Source: Nannochloropsis oceanica
Taxonomy: Eukaryota; Sar; Eustigmatophyceae; Eustigmatales; Monodopsidaceae
Reading direction: 5' to 3'
DNA: 64,000 nucleotides
Assembly: GCA_004519485.1 (NCBI GenBank)
Contig: CP038125.1
Coordinates: forward strand, 62,001-126,000
Part shown: in pieces, positions 1-12,700 of the stretch
Layout: each line of letters begins with the position of its first letter
Position numbering within the stretch: the first letter of the stretch is position 1
Notes under the pieces: model-generated
What the model saw: only the letters and a program-made list of their open reading frames with translations
Databases searched by the model: none
Told to the model about the DNA's origin: nothing
Position numbers and translations under genes: made by a program

Positions 1-233
1 TCGAGCTTAATGGACGGCGCAGTCGAAGAGGGGTCTGCAGGCAGGCGGAAGGATTGACGGGAGGGGGACAAGCCACGCCTCTACCGAAGGGTAGGCAGGA
101 AGGGAGAAAGGGATGGGTGAGTGAAAATTTTAACATGCAAGCGAACAGAAAAAGACAGAAAGCATGTCGAAGCAAGCGAGGTAGGTAGGGAAGAATGACG
201 GGCAAATACAAAGCATCATGCATGGCAACGAAC

Positions 234-341
234 TTTTTTCGCAAAAGCCTCCTTCAGGTCTTGCACCGTGGCGTTCTTGTTGGCAAGGTCGAGCTCCATC
301 ACCTTGTCCTTGCCAAGGGCAATGGTCACCTTGAGCGGCAT
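234..341 (-). CDS. First exon of a possible trans-2-enoyl-CoA reductase (partial)
   Basis: A short exon starts at ATG 341 and runs to a GT donor at 233-232 (exon end 234). It encodes about 36 residues beginning MPLKVTIALGKDKVMELDL and continuing with an ATVQDLKEAF segment. This resembles the ubiquitin-like N-terminal domain of very-long-chain enoyl-CoA reductase (TECR/TSC13 family), the last enzyme of the ER fatty-acid elongation cycle. The rest of the gene would lie beyond position 1, so the catalytic membrane domain cannot be seen. Another protein with a ubiquitin-like N-terminus is equally possible. It is divergently arranged with the FGGY kinase gene at 795. Confidence 0.35.
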
Positions 342-794
342 TATATCGGATAGCGCGATGGGTGGGGTGCCTGTGACAATGGTGATGGTAAGTCGTGGGT
401 CGAGCAAGGGGTGAGATGATGGCATAAACATGGACCAGCTCCCACATTCTACCACAGCCGTGCTCCTAGTCGTCGTGGTTCGGATGGCGATGCTGTCATC
501 GTGTGTGTCCGCGTGTTGCGTTGAGTCCAGAAAGGGGGAGGGAGGAGAGTTTGAGTATGTTGACACCACCACCTCGAGGGGGAGTCCTTACTCTTGACAG
601 CTCGCCCCAACCTCCTCTCCTCTTTTATCCCTTTCCCCCTCCCTCCCTTTTGTCCCCGCTCTTCTATACATGCTCGCGAGGGGCCATGCTTTAGCAGCGA
701 CAGCGGGGAAAGAACAGGGCGTCGGAACGCCTCGTTGCCTAACGGTCGATCCCTTCTCTTACGTTCGCCGCTGGATACAGGACTGCATCGACCC
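342..794. promoter_or_regulatory. Divergent intergenic region
   Basis: This stretch separates the two divergent starts at 341 (-) and 795 (+) and presumably holds both promoters. No TATA box or other defined motif stands out. A pyrimidine-rich stretch lies at about 609-660. Confidence 0.35.
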
Positions 795-3262
795 ATGCCC
801 TCTTCCGAGACCGACTCGTCCGCTTCTCCGCTCTACCTGGGAATCGACGTGGGCACGGGCTCGGCGCGGGCGGCGATCTTTACGGTGGAGGGCGCGCAGG
901 TTGGCGAGGCGATAGCATGTCCGATTCGCCTTTACAAGCCTGAAGGCTTCCCTCTTCTGTACCAACAGAGCTCGGAGGACATTTGGCGCGCTGTATGCAG
1001 AGCCGTGCGAGGGGCATTGGCCTGCGGCGCGCTAGCCACGAGCACGGAAAAAAACGCGGGGAGAAACACTGTCGTTGCTGATGGTGGGAGGATCGAAAGT
1101 GAAGGACTGTGTGCTACAGAGGACATCAGAAAGCGGGTGGTGGCCCTGGCAATTGATGCAACGTGCTCACTGGTGGTGCTGGGAGCGGACGATCGGCCTG
1201 TGAGTGTCACGCCCGAGGACACGACGGCGATGGAGGAGGAGGGAGGAGAAGAGGACATTCCGAACGTGATTTTGTGGTTGGACCACAGGGCCACTGCCGA
1301 GGCGGCAGAGATAAATGCCAAGGGAAAAGCCGGGAGGGAAGGCATTGGCGGGGAGGATGGAAAAGCTGTAGCGAACCGCCTGCGTTTTGTGGGCGACAAT
1401 CTTTCCCCGGAGAATGAAGTGCCGAAATTGTTGTGGCTGAAGCGACATTTGAAGAAGAGGGTGTGGGGAGTAGAGGAGGAGGAGGAGGAGGAGGAGATGG
1501 AGACGGAGGAGAAGGGAAAACAGCCCGTACGAGAAGGAGAGAAACGTCAGTGTCAAGCACGCTTCTGGGATTTAGGCGATTACCTGTCGTACCGCGCGAC
1601 AAAGGGAGAAGCAGGACGGGGAGGGGGAGTTGCAGGAGGGAGGCACGGGGCCGAGGAGGTTCGGTCCTTGTGCTGCGTGGCCAGCAAGTGGATGTACGCG
1701 CAAGGCGAGGACGGAGGAAGATGGTAAGAGATCAAGGGGCATAGTGAGAGATTGCACGCCGGTGTGAAGGGTGATAGGACATTGAATACCAATTCCAGTA
1801 CGCGCCATCCTTTGCCCGACACTCCTTGGGTCTGGCTAGCTTTCTCAATGACCCTCACCACTCTACCCAGGCCTCCATCTCATGAGCTGTAGTTTAATTC
1901 TTGTCCTCCTCTGTCCACGCCCACCATCCATTTAACGAACCGACCCACCACAGGGACCAGAAATTCCTCTCCAGCATCGGCCTCGGCGACCTGGGCCCCG
2001 CGCAGCTAGGCAGCCTCATCCGGCGCCCGGGCGAAGTATGGGGGAAGCTGGACCGCAACGCGGCCGTCGACTTGGGACTGGCAGGAGATAGAAGCGAGGG
2101 GCAGTCGTCGTCGTCCTCCTCATCCTCCTCGTCCACCCCCATCCTGGTGGGTGTGGGGGCTGTGGATGCGTTTGCTGGCGCCATCGGCTCCTTGGGAGGA
2201 CCCTTGGGCGAGACTCCCGCGGTATGTAGGCTGGAAGGAGGAGGAGAAGGAGGAGGAGGAGGAAAAGCAGAAAGAGGAGGAGGAGGAGACGGAGGAAGAA
2301 AGGGAGGAGGAGGCGGAGACGAGGGTAGACAAAGGGAAGGAGGCCGTTGCCACGTGCCTATGGAAGCGCGCCTGGCCTTGATCTCTGGCACTTCCACCTG
2401 TCACCTCTCCTGCTCCCCCTCCCCCGTTTTTTGCCCTAATGTCTGGGGACCATTCTACGACGTGCTCGGCACAGGCGCGTGGGTAAGTGAGGGGGGCATC
2501 TCCGCCTCGGGGAAACTCATCGACTTACTCCTCGAGAGCCACCCGGCTTACCTTGAGGCTCAGCGGAAGGCACGCCTGCACGAGGAGTTCGGCCCCTGGC
2601 AGCATGGCCACGGCACAGGGTACGTGCAGCAGTACCTGAACAAGCACCTGGCGTCAATGGCCGGGGCTCGGGGCCTCCCCTCTCTCGCCCTCCTCACCGT
2701 CCACCTGCACGTCGGGCCCGACTTTGCCGGCAATCGGAGCCCAATAGGCGACCCGGCCCTCACCGGCAGCCTCATCGGCTTGGGCCTCGATGCGGCGTCG
2801 CTGGATGCGCTTGCCCTCCTCTACCTCGCCACCCTGCAAGCTCTGGCATTGGGGACGCAGCACATCCTGGAGGCCCTGCACGCAGCGGGGCACCCGGGAG
2901 GGATCTCTCACCTCTGCGTCTCGGGGGGCTTGGGCCTCAAGAACGACTTGTTCTGCCAAGTCCACGCGGACGTGACGCATTGCACCCTGGTCTTGCCGCC
3001 GGCTGGAACGGAGGGCGTCTTGTTGGGCAGCGCAATGCTGGCGGCGACGGCGGCCGGGAGGTACGCGACCGTCCAGGAAGCCATGCGAGGCATGAGCAGG
3101 GGGACGGGGGAGAGGAGGCTCGTGTGTCCTTGCGAGGATCCGCGGGTGCAGGCTTTCTATGCGGGCAAGAGGGACGTGTTTCATGCCATGCGGGAAGACC
3201 AGGTGCGGTACCGGGCAAGAATGAAGGAGGCGATGGGGGAAGGAGGAGGAACAGAGGTATGA
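795..3262 (+). CDS. FGGY: FGGY-family carbohydrate kinase (D-ribulokinase-like)
   Basis: The predicted product is about 745 residues from two exons, 795-1723 and 1954-3262, joined in phase through a TG|G Trp codon. The N-terminal FGGY domain opens with LYLGIDVGTGSARAAIF (phosphate-binding DxGT motif) and carries the catalytic-base motif ILWLDHRA. The C-terminal domain contains LALISGTSTCH, VWGPFYDVL, GISASGKLID, DFAGNRSP and the GGL loop SGGLGLKNDLF, the order found in human FGGY and yeast YDR109C. Those enzymes phosphorylate D-ribulose in the cytosol. The protein is longer than human FGGY (551 residues) because of acidic and glycine-rich low-complexity inserts at about 1480-1515 and 2225-2350. 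The latter is read here as in-frame coding. A GTATGT at its left edge could mark an intron, but no acceptor in the matching phase is evident. Confidence 0.88.
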
Positions 3263-3714
3263 AAGAAATGATGGAAAGGGTACTGTAATTAAGGGGGAAA
3301 AAGAAACGAAAGAAAGTGAATGACGTGAACGGCCTTTCTTCTTTTTGTTCTACTTGTCCTTCATCATCATCTTCTTCTTCTTCTTTCTCTTCTTCTTCTT
3401 ATCCTGCATCTCCGTATTTTTTGTTCCTTCCTTTTTGGTCTCGGTTGGGGTTTCCCTTATCCCCCGTCTGCCTGTCCTGGCTGATGCTCAGCTGCTCCAT
3501 CTCTAGCCGCAGGCGCCGTTGTTTTCATCTCCAGGACTTCAATTTATTTTCAACTCCTTTCCGCCTCAAAACTACTCTTTTCCTTCAAAGGCAGGAGGCT
3601 CTCCCCCCTTCGCTTTGTGTATCATTCCCATGTACAATACTGCATCTCCCCTCTTCCTTCCGTCCATCTACATTCGCTTGCCCTCCCTCCTTCCCTCCCT
3701 TCCTCGCTCGCTCC
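3263..3714. other. Convergent 3' intergenic region
   Basis: The region between the FGGY stop and the PNO1 stop is rich in TTC/CTT on the plus strand. No further coding sequence is supported. It should contain both polyadenylation sites. Confidence 0.4.
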
Positions 3715-4958
3715 TTAAAACCTCTCCGCCAGCCGTCGGCTCGTCTGCCTCAACTGATTGTATACCTTCCCAGGCGGCGCCCCCATCACCAGCGCACACA
3801 CCGCGTCTCTCGCCAGCTTGATGTTGGCGAAACTGCCCAAGATGTGCACCTGCTGGTCGGCCACCACAATCCGAGTCCTCGTGGCGTTCTCGATGGCGAA
3901 TCGCGTCTTGCCGTCCTGCCCCGCCACTCGGCCAATTGCGCGAGACAGGTGGTCTCCCGACAAGAGCTTCACGTCCGTTACCATGAAGGAGTCGATGAAC
4001 AGGTCCTCCAAGCGGAGGAGGGCCACGGCGTCCTGCAGCTCGAAGCCCATCATAAAGGCTTGAAGAAAATCGGCCCCCTTCTGAATGGCGGACAGGTCCG
4101 TCGTGTGTGGAGATGTCTTCAACTCCACACACCTGCGATGTGGGTGAAGGGAGGGAGGGGACAGGGAGAAGGGAGGCAGTGAGTGCCAGTGGGGGGGAGG
4201 GGAGGAATGAGGGAGGGGGGCCTGGTAATACCTGTTCTTGGCATTATAGCGAATTTGTAACCGCAGGTGCTCAATCAGAGGCTGCATGACTGCTTCCCAC
4301 TGCTGGCGGAGGGGGGTGAGACGGTTGGGCGGGACGCGGATGCGGCGGTAGGCGGCACGACCACCCTGAGAGGAAGGGAGGGAGGGAGAAAGGATAGGGG
4401 GAGTAGTGAGGATGAATCGTGGGGAGGGGGATGGGGCGCGTGTGTAGAGTGATCGTTAGGTATAGATGTGTACGCGCATCAGGAGCATTGTATGCTGCTA
4501 AATTTTCGTTTCAAGGCGCTTGTGTAGGGCGCTCAATCGAAAGATGGTGATTTTTAGGTTGGCTCATCATTTGAGGACACATCTAGCAAGAGGGTGGATT
4601 TGTACCGTGCACACAGGCAAACGCAGACAATAACACCCGCAGTGCTTGCACTGCCGCTGCGTGCTTGTGCTTGAGGGAGGCTTAGTTTTCAGTCCCTTGC
4701 AAGCAAACTCTCTACCTCCCCTCCCACATTCCCACCCATCCGCTTATCTTTTCCTCCCTGCCCTCCCGCCATTCTCCCACAAAAACTCACCTCCATCTCA
4801 TTCGCTGGCAAAGGCTTATACTGTGGCCGTGTCAAAGGAGCCAATTCCGCGCTGCTGCTGCTCTCCAATGCCGGATTGTTGCCCTCCTGGTCCTGCTCCA
4901 TCCGCTCCTCTACTTGCCCTGCCTCCACCACCATGATCCCCGCATCGTCGTTGGGCAT
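3715..4958 (-). CDS. PNO1: PNO1/DIM2 KH-domain ribosome-assembly factor
   Basis: Three exons (4958-4791, 4365-4232, 4132-3715) join in phase to about 239 residues. After an acidic N-terminus come LQIRYNAKNR, TDLSAIQKGADFLQAFMMGF, LRLEDLFIDSF, the KH core GDHLSRAIGRVAGQDGKTRF, TRTRIVVADQQVHILGSF and a C-terminal RRLAERF. This is the whole conserved region of eukaryotic PNO1. The protein binds the 3' end of 18S pre-rRNA and works with NOB1 in 40S maturation, in nucleolus and cytoplasm. Length matches the family (human 252). All splice sites are GT-AG. The reading frame stays open upstream of ATG 4958, and a possible acceptor lies just before it, so a 5'UTR intron is possible. Confidence 0.95.
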
Positions 4959-5768
4959 GTTTATTGGCCTGCATTGAAGGGGAGAAGCATGAGGCAAGGG
5001 ATAAGATGTCGATGAGTGCTCGCGCGTGAGTGAAAGAGGAGGGGTGGCATCAGCCAGACGGAAGCACAAAGTGGAAGGGGAGGGGGGAGGAGAACAGCGA
5101 GAAAAGCGGTCCCACCGCCACCGCGCAGCAGCCAGCCAGCCAGTGGTGATGGTTCAGGGCTCTCAACCTCAAACGGTAATATAATTTATTGTTGAATATG
5201 TAATTAATTATAAATTGTGTATATAATGGTCCTTTTGTTGCTGTGGCACGCGACACACAATTTGAGGGATGAGAGAATACCTTTGTGCCGCACAAGGAGG
5301 ACGTGATACGAAATCTGTGAGTTTCAAAGGTTGCCTATTGCACGTTTTTTTTCCTGCCCCCGTTCCACAACAACTGCCCTTTGATACGTACCAAAGAGAA
5401 AGAATGCATTCGAAAGCACAACCCCTGAATCATTTTACCGTTCTACACGCTTCCTGTTTTGCTTTTGGGCATCTTCTTAAACCTCGAGCGTGGTCCACAT
5501 TTTCCTCGCCCCTCCCCGCTCGAGCTCAGCAACATCGTACCCCACACTTCGCTCTTTGATTTTTATTGTTTTCATTCTTTCCCCCCTCTTTTCCTCTATG
5601 CGTGAATCTTTCGTTTCTTTTGGATGTTTATGTCTCTTTCTCACTTCCTTCATTTCCATCTCCCCCTCTCACCCCATCCCACGCCATCCTTCCCCCAAAG
5701 GCCGGTGCCAGCTTCATGCAAAGCTCCCTCCTTCCCTTTTCCCAACCCTTCCTCCTTCTGATTCCTCC
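4959..5768. other. Intergenic region between two minus-strand genes
   Basis: This holds the PNO1 upstream region and the PPIP5K 3' region. A short AT-rich patch lies at about 5177-5225. No ORF here has recognisable similarity. Confidence 0.35.
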
Positions 5769-6682
5769 TTACCGACTTTTCCTAATGAGCATCATTCCTC
5801 CCAAGACCGAGGCAGTCGCCACCACCGCTGCGCCCAATAATGGCTGCGAAATACGAAAGGACCCTGTCCTCTTATGTTCCCTCTCTCCCGTCCTCTCTAC
5901 ACACTCCTCCTGCTTCTTATCATTCCTTTGTTCGCCTGCATCCTCCTGTGCTGGATTTGAATTGGCCCAGCCACTGCTCTCCCTCCCCCTCTCCCTCCTT
6001 GCCTCGCTCACATCTGGGAAGGCCTCATCGAGATTTTCACGACATGACTCCTCTGACGAGGTGAACTGCTGCTGCTGCTGCTGCTGCTGCTGTTGTTGTT
6101 GTCGTTGACGAGACATGTCGACCTCTCCCTCCGCCAACGCCAGCATCGGCGTCGGCGAACTCAACCTCCCTCCCTCCCTCCCTCCCCCCCCTCCTCCTCC
6201 CAGGAAAGCCTCCGGATGGCTCTCCTTTAAATCAACCGGCAACATTCCCTGCTCCAAAAAGAGAGGATACTCTTCGTTCTTCCCCCCTTTATTCCCTTCC
6301 TCCCTCTCTCCTATCCCTTCCTCCCTCCCTCCCTCGACCTGCATAGCAACCCCGGGCGATGGCAGTGCAGTCGCTGCAGACGAACAAGACGAAAGGCGGA
6401 ACGACGTTACTGGCGTTAGCGCCCGCTCGATCAGCGCTGCCATCCCCCCTACTCCTCCGCCTCCTCCCTTAGCAGCAGCAGGGTGCTTCGGTTGAGGGGT
6501 GAGGGGAGGGGAGGAAAACATCTCTGCTCCTCCTCCTCCTCCTCCTTCTCCTGTTTCTACGCCTCCTCCATTGCCATTTTCCGCCTTGTTTCCTCCTTCC
6601 TTCCCATTGCCTTCCTCTCCTTCCGTATCCCCTTCCCCCCCAAGCACTCGCTGCTGCGGCGTTGCTACAAAGAGCGAGCCTG

Positions 6683-6720
<38 letters not shown>

Positions 6721-9700
6721 TCCTCCTCCTCCCCATTCACCTCATTTCCACCTCCTCCTCCCCCCACACCCGAAGAATTTGCCTCCCCCTCCGGCAACAG
6801 CGACCCAAACACCAGCGAACCCTCCGTCCCACCCTCCCCCCCCTCCCTCCGTCCCTCCTTCCTTCCCTCCCTCCCCTCCTCCCGACAGCAGCGATCCCCG
6901 CTGCGTCAAATCCCGCCATCCGCCTTCCCTCCCTTCCTCCCTCCCTCCCACCATGCTCTTGGCTTTCCGCTGCAAGAGGGAAGCGGACGGCTTTTGTCGC
7001 CCCACCCTCAGCGCGCTGTCGATAGAAAAAATTAGATCGTCCCACGTCAGGCCTGGAGGGAGGGAGAAAGGAAGGGAGGGAGGGCGGGCGGAAGAAAGGA
7101 AGAGGGGGACGGGTGGAGGGACTGGTGAGAGGCAGGGCCGTATGGCAGAAACTTTAAGGGCCTCGACAAGGGGAATGCCGTAATGAGAGAGGGAAGGAGG
7201 GAGGGAGGGGCGTACCTGGGTTCATAACGTGCCATCGCTGGCACTCGATGTGCTTGAGGTGCACGTGCTCCGCGAGGGAGCTGGCGACGGGGGACGGGTG
7301 GGCAGTGACGCCTGGTGGGGTGGTGGGGGAATGGGTGGGGGGTGGTCGGGAAGGAATTTGAAGATGCGGGAATCGATGAATGAATGAGCGAACAAATGAA
7401 TGAAGATACGATTATGATAGGGAAACAAGACCGAAAACGTACCCGGAGAAAAAAGGATCTCGATGCGGAATCGCGTGGGGTCGTCCTCGTGCTTGTCCAG
7501 GTCCTCGAACATGCGCAGGACCACGTGCGTTAGGTAGCACAGCTCGGGTGTGCTTTCGATCACTCGCCTCGCCTCCTCTGTGAAGCAACTGGCCAGCCCC
7601 CCCTCCCCCGCGCCCTCTCCCCCTCCCTCCTCGTCCTTTTCGGGGGGAAAACGCATGACGTTAAGGAGGGCGTGCAGATGGGACTCGCTGGTGAAATAGA
7701 GCCGGGTCCTGAGGGAGGGAGCGAAAGAGGGAGGGAGGAAGGGCGTGAGGGAGGACAGCCAAAAGATAGGGAGGGAGGGAGGGAAGGAGGGTGGGAGCAT
7801 CGTGCTTACCCACCTGACTCTCCTGCCGAGGGAGTTGATGGCCAGGTCGTCGGCGTGGGCGAGGTCCAGGTTGTACCGGACGTCGAAGTTTTCGTCGCCC
7901 CGGGCGATGATCAGGTCGTACTTGATCTTCTCCAGCAGGGCCTGGCACCTGGGGTAGTAGATATGCACGAGAGGGCGTGGATGGGATGCTTTTGTCAGTC
8001 GGTCTTGTCGTTCCTCCTTCCACCGGCATCCCTGCCTCCTCGGTCCCCTAGAAGATTGGAAGGGGGCCCGTTGGTGGCGGAGGGCAGTGACAGGAGGGCA
8101 ATGCAATGACAGGCACGAGGAGACCCAGCCCTTCCATTCGCGTGCTCGAGGGACGGTGTTTGCGGCGTCTTGTCTCGCGTCTCCACCTGTGACGCGAGTA
8201 GCCTTCCCTCCCTCCCTCCCTCCCTCCCTCCCTCCCTCCCATCTCACATGTGGCTGCCCAGTATCCTCTTCTCCTCCGGGTCCACACCGTACTCCTGGGG
8301 CACAATGGTGTCCGCGAAGGCCTTGGCCAGGTCGTAGAGCTCGTCCACGCCCTGCAGGCCCAGGTGCCAGTTGTGGAGCATGTCGTACCTGATTGAATCC
8401 AATAAATACAGAAATAATTGCATAGATCATCGATCAATCGATCAACAATTTAGTAAATAATGATTAATTAATCAATCAACGAATTATCAATTTATAAATA
8501 CATATATAAATCAACATATCAAGCAATCAATCAATCAATCAATCAATGAGAAAGAAACGAGAGCATGCATTCATCTCATTTTGTTGAGAAGGGGGGGAGG
8601 GAGGCAGGCAGGGAGAGAGGCAGGGAGGGAGGGAGGGAGGCCCCACCTGATGTTGTCGTGCACATCCGGGACCTTGCTAAGGTCGAAGGTGCCCGTTTTG
8701 GCGTTGAACAAATCCTTGTGCAGCTTCTTCCAACGGTCCAGCATCAGCAGTAACGTCTCCCCCCCATGCGGCTCCAGCTTCCTCCCCCACACCTCCCCCC
8801 ACCCATCCCTCGCTCCCTCCTTCCCCGCCATCGAACTTGACCGCGACATACTGACCGGCGAGGACGACACCGTCCCCTCCCTCCATCTCCCTCTCTCCCT
8901 CCCCCCCGTCGCAGCCATGCTACTGCTCTCAGTCCCAGCGTCCGACGAGGACGCAAGCCCCCTTCCTCCCTCCCACCCTCCCTCCTTCCCCCCCCCCTTG
9001 GCGTAGGCCGCCATTTCCGCATCATAGGACGACTGGGACCCCCCCCCCCCCGGGCCCTCCACTCTCCATCAAGACTGACCCCTGTCTCTCCCTTTCTCCT
9101 CCCCTCCCTCCCTCCTCCCCACTCACCACCGAGAAAGGGGTGCACGCACCCCCCTCCTCCCTCCCTCCCTCCCCCTCTCCCTCCCCCCCTCCCTCCCCCC
9201 CTGACAAGAACAAGCTATCCGCTCGACTAGAGTCGATCTCCTCATTCCCCCTCTCCTGTTCCCCCCCTTCCTCCCCGCCTCCCTTTTTACTCCCCTCCTC
9301 CTGCAGGGCAGCAGTGGCGGAAGTGAAGGAGGCGGCGGTGGTGCTGCTCCCGCTGCAGATCAGGGAGGAAGGAGCAGGGGTGGAGGAGGAGAGCGGGAGG
9401 AAGGACGAGGTGCCGCCGCCGGTGGTCTGGTTGGTGAAGTTGTTTTGGGCCTTGACCATGGCATCTGGAGGGAGGGAGGGAGGGGGGGGACAGGTAAGTG
9501 TGTACCGAGAAAGAAAGAGTTTCGTTGCGTGCCACACGAGGAGAGAGGAAGGGAGGGAGGGAGGGGTGGCGGGGAGGAGGGAGGGAGGACGAACCCAGCT
9601 GATTGGCCAGCTGGTTGGCCAGGTCCGTCATCTTGGAGAGGGCGGTCCGCGGGTTCCCGACGGCGCGGAGGGTCTCCGTGATGCTCTTCTGGCCGCCGGG

Positions 9701-12700
9701 CACAATTGCCTCGATTTCCGCCTCGGTCAGGTCCACGTCCTGCTGCATGACCTGGTGCAGGTGGTGTTTGCAGGCCTGAGGGAGGGAGGGCGGGAGGGTT
9801 TAGAGAAGTGTTTGGGACAAGTGTAAAGATAGGGTGTCCGAATGACGACGGGCTCGAGGAGACGGACGCGAGGGTGGACAAAAGAAGAAATGGAAGGGAG
9901 AGGGGGGGGAGGGAGGGACGCACGTCCAGCTTCTTCTTTATCTCGGCGTTCCCCGACGGGTCGAGCATGTGGATGGTCTCCTTTTCCCGATGCACGAGTG
10001 ACACCAAGATGGGCGTGAGCTCCCCCTCGAGCTCCAGCATGCCCTTGGTGAAGGCAGAGGCGGTCTTCATCACTCGCCCCTCGTCCGAGGCCTGCAGGGA
10101 GGGAGGGAGGGAGGGAGGGAGGGAGGGAGGGAGGGTGGAGTGAGTTTGGGCTCTCTCTTTGGCTCCAGCACGGCCTTAGCCGCCCCTCGGGTGGAGCGGA
10201 GGGAGCCGATTGGGAGGAGGCTAAATAGGTCTCTTTCCTCCATCCACTCTTCTTCCCTCCCTCCCTCCCTCCCTTTCTCCCTCCCTTGCCCACCTTGATC
10301 TTCATGTCGTGTCGGAAGGTGGAATGGAGGCGGAGAATCCCCCCCCCGGAGGGATCTGGGTACATCGCCTGGAGGGAGGGAGGGAGGGAGGGAGGGAGGG
10401 AAGGAGGGAGGTCAATGGCCATCTGCCGATATTTGTACTTCCGTTTGCCCCCGATTCTTCCCTCCCTCCCTCCCTCCCTCCCTCACCTGTGTGAATCTCT
10501 CCCCCAGCCTCTCCGCCTGCCTCTCGCCCAGCTTGGTCAGGTCTCCCCCCCACTTTAAAATCAGCTGCAGCTCCACGCATCGCTCTACCTGCTTCTCCCC
10601 TCCGCCTTCGCCCTCCCTCCCGCCCTCCTCCTCGCCCTCCCTGCCTTCGTGGGGAAGGCGGACAGTGTGGCTTTCCCAGCTGCGGGGCTGAGTGTGGTCA
10701 GGGAGGAAGGGAGAAAGGGAGGAAGGGAGGAACGAAGGGAGGAAGGATGGCAAAGAGGAATCAGTGCAACTGCCCGACTTTCATCTTCTTCAACGAGGAG
10801 AGAGGGAGGTAGGGAGGAAGGGAAGACTCACCTTGAGCTGGAGCTTCCGGTTGAAGCCGGCAATCTTACTCCTCTCGAGGACGTCTCGGATCTGGTGCAG
10901 CTTGTACAGGAGGTCCAGGTCGGGTGGCTCGGCGGACAACGAGGGGGAGGGAGGGGCGGAGGAAGAGGAGGGGGAGGAGGAGGAGGAGGAGGTGACGAGG
11001 GTGTCCTGTAGCTGGTGGATGTAGGCTTTGGTATGGGCCAGGAAGGCCAGGAGCGGGCGCTTGCTCTTGATCTTGACGTCCTTGCGGCAGTTGTCCGTGT
11101 ATTCCGCGTAAAACTGGAGGTACCTGAGGAGGGGAGGGAGGGAGGAAGAGAGAGAGGGAGGAAAGGGGGGGTTGGTAAGCGCCTCCAGCCTCACCCCCCC
11201 ACCAGGAGCTAGAAGGAAAGGAGGGAGGGAAGGAGGAGAAGGCAGGACGAAGGCCAAGGTCCTGGGCCCGGCGACCAGGCCTGACTGCTATCGCACACGC
11301 ACCTCAGCCGACAGGGAGGGAGGAAGGGAAGGAGGGAGGGAGGGAGGGGGGCATTGACCGAACGTACCCTTGATAAGCTGTCAGCATCTTCATCTTCTGC
11401 TTGGGCGTGCGATCCCCGTGCCTGATCACGGCAATCACACACCTTAACTCCTCCTTGTGCTCCAAGGGATGCCGATCCTTCCCATCCGGCGAAGCGTTTC
11501 TCGACGATCTTCCCCCCCCGGCCTCCCTCCCTCCCTCCCTCCCCCCCGCCCTCGGGCTCGCTATCATGGGTGGGGTTGCCCCCGCCCATTTGCTTCCACT
11601 GAAGCTCCCCTCCCCCTTCACCATGCCCCCCCCTCCCTCCTTCCCTCCTTCCTTCCCCCCCACATCTGAAAGGGTGGAGGTCGAAGGGACGGAGAGCAGG
11701 GACGAGGATGGGGTGCGGTGCCTGCTTTTGCTGCCTAAGCGCCCGGGACCTGACCCTCGCTTGAGCAGGGGGCCCACGGCAGAGAGGCCGCTGATCTTTC
11801 CGGGCTCGAGGGCCGCCGAAATGTACTCGGACAGCAGCTTGGGGATGAGGAGAGGCAGGGGGGGGACGGGAGGGAGGGATGGGGAGGGAGGGAGGAGGGA
11901 GCGAGGGGCTGAATGAGGGACAGGATTGGGGTCGAATAATAAGGAAAGAGGGAGGAGGGGCGGGAGGGGGGGAGGAAGTACCTGGCCGCAATCGTCGTAG
12001 TACTTCCTGTTGTTCTTGACGAAGGACCACCCGTTGACGTCGCAGACGAAGGAGCGGCCCTGCACCCGGAGCAGGTCGAATCCGCAGACGGTCTGTTTGA
12101 AGGCCAGGCACACCCGCCGCGCGATCTCCTTCTCCTGAGGGAGGGGGGAGACGGAGGGAGGGAGGGAGGGAGAAGTCGAAATCACAGACTCAAACAACGA
12201 CTGAGAGCAATGTTCTTCCCTTAGAGAATGAAGGGAGGGAGCAAGGGGCGGAGAGAGCAGGGGAGAAAAGAGGCTGTGGTGAGGAAGAGAGTCTTGCTCA
12301 CCGCTGCAGAGAGAATGACAGGGAATCGGATCTCCTTGCCGGCCTTGTTCCTGTTCACCTTCCCGTCCACAACGGGGCTCTTTCGGGCCTCGGCGTGGCC
12401 GTAGTCCGGGCCCACGGTGTAGACCTAGGCCGGGAGGGAGGGAAGGAGGGAGGGAGGGAGGGAGTGAAGGAGCCGTTGACTTCTCCTTGCGTCGGGAGGG
12501 AGGAAGAGATAGGGAGGGAGATGAAAAGGAGAGGCACTGTCACGTTACTTCAGTGCCTACCTGCGTCGCCTCGGGCCCGAACCTGTCCGCCTGAGCCATT
12601 TAATCACACAGGAAGGGTGACAGGGAGGGAGGAGGAAGGGAAGGGGGTAGAACAGACGAGAAGAGGCGAGAAGAGACGTACCTTGACGTCGGTGCCCTGC

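Noticed and set aside
5490-7183. Several plus-strand Pro/Ser-rich frames
   Set aside because: They are antisense to the PPIP5K C-terminal exons and driven by CTG and CCT repeats.
9022-9145. Glycine-rich minus-strand readings across the poly-C/G run at 9041-9054
   Set aside because: The conserved frame resumes only after a CCCAG acceptor at 9033, so the stretch fits intron 13 of PPIP5K better than coding sequence.
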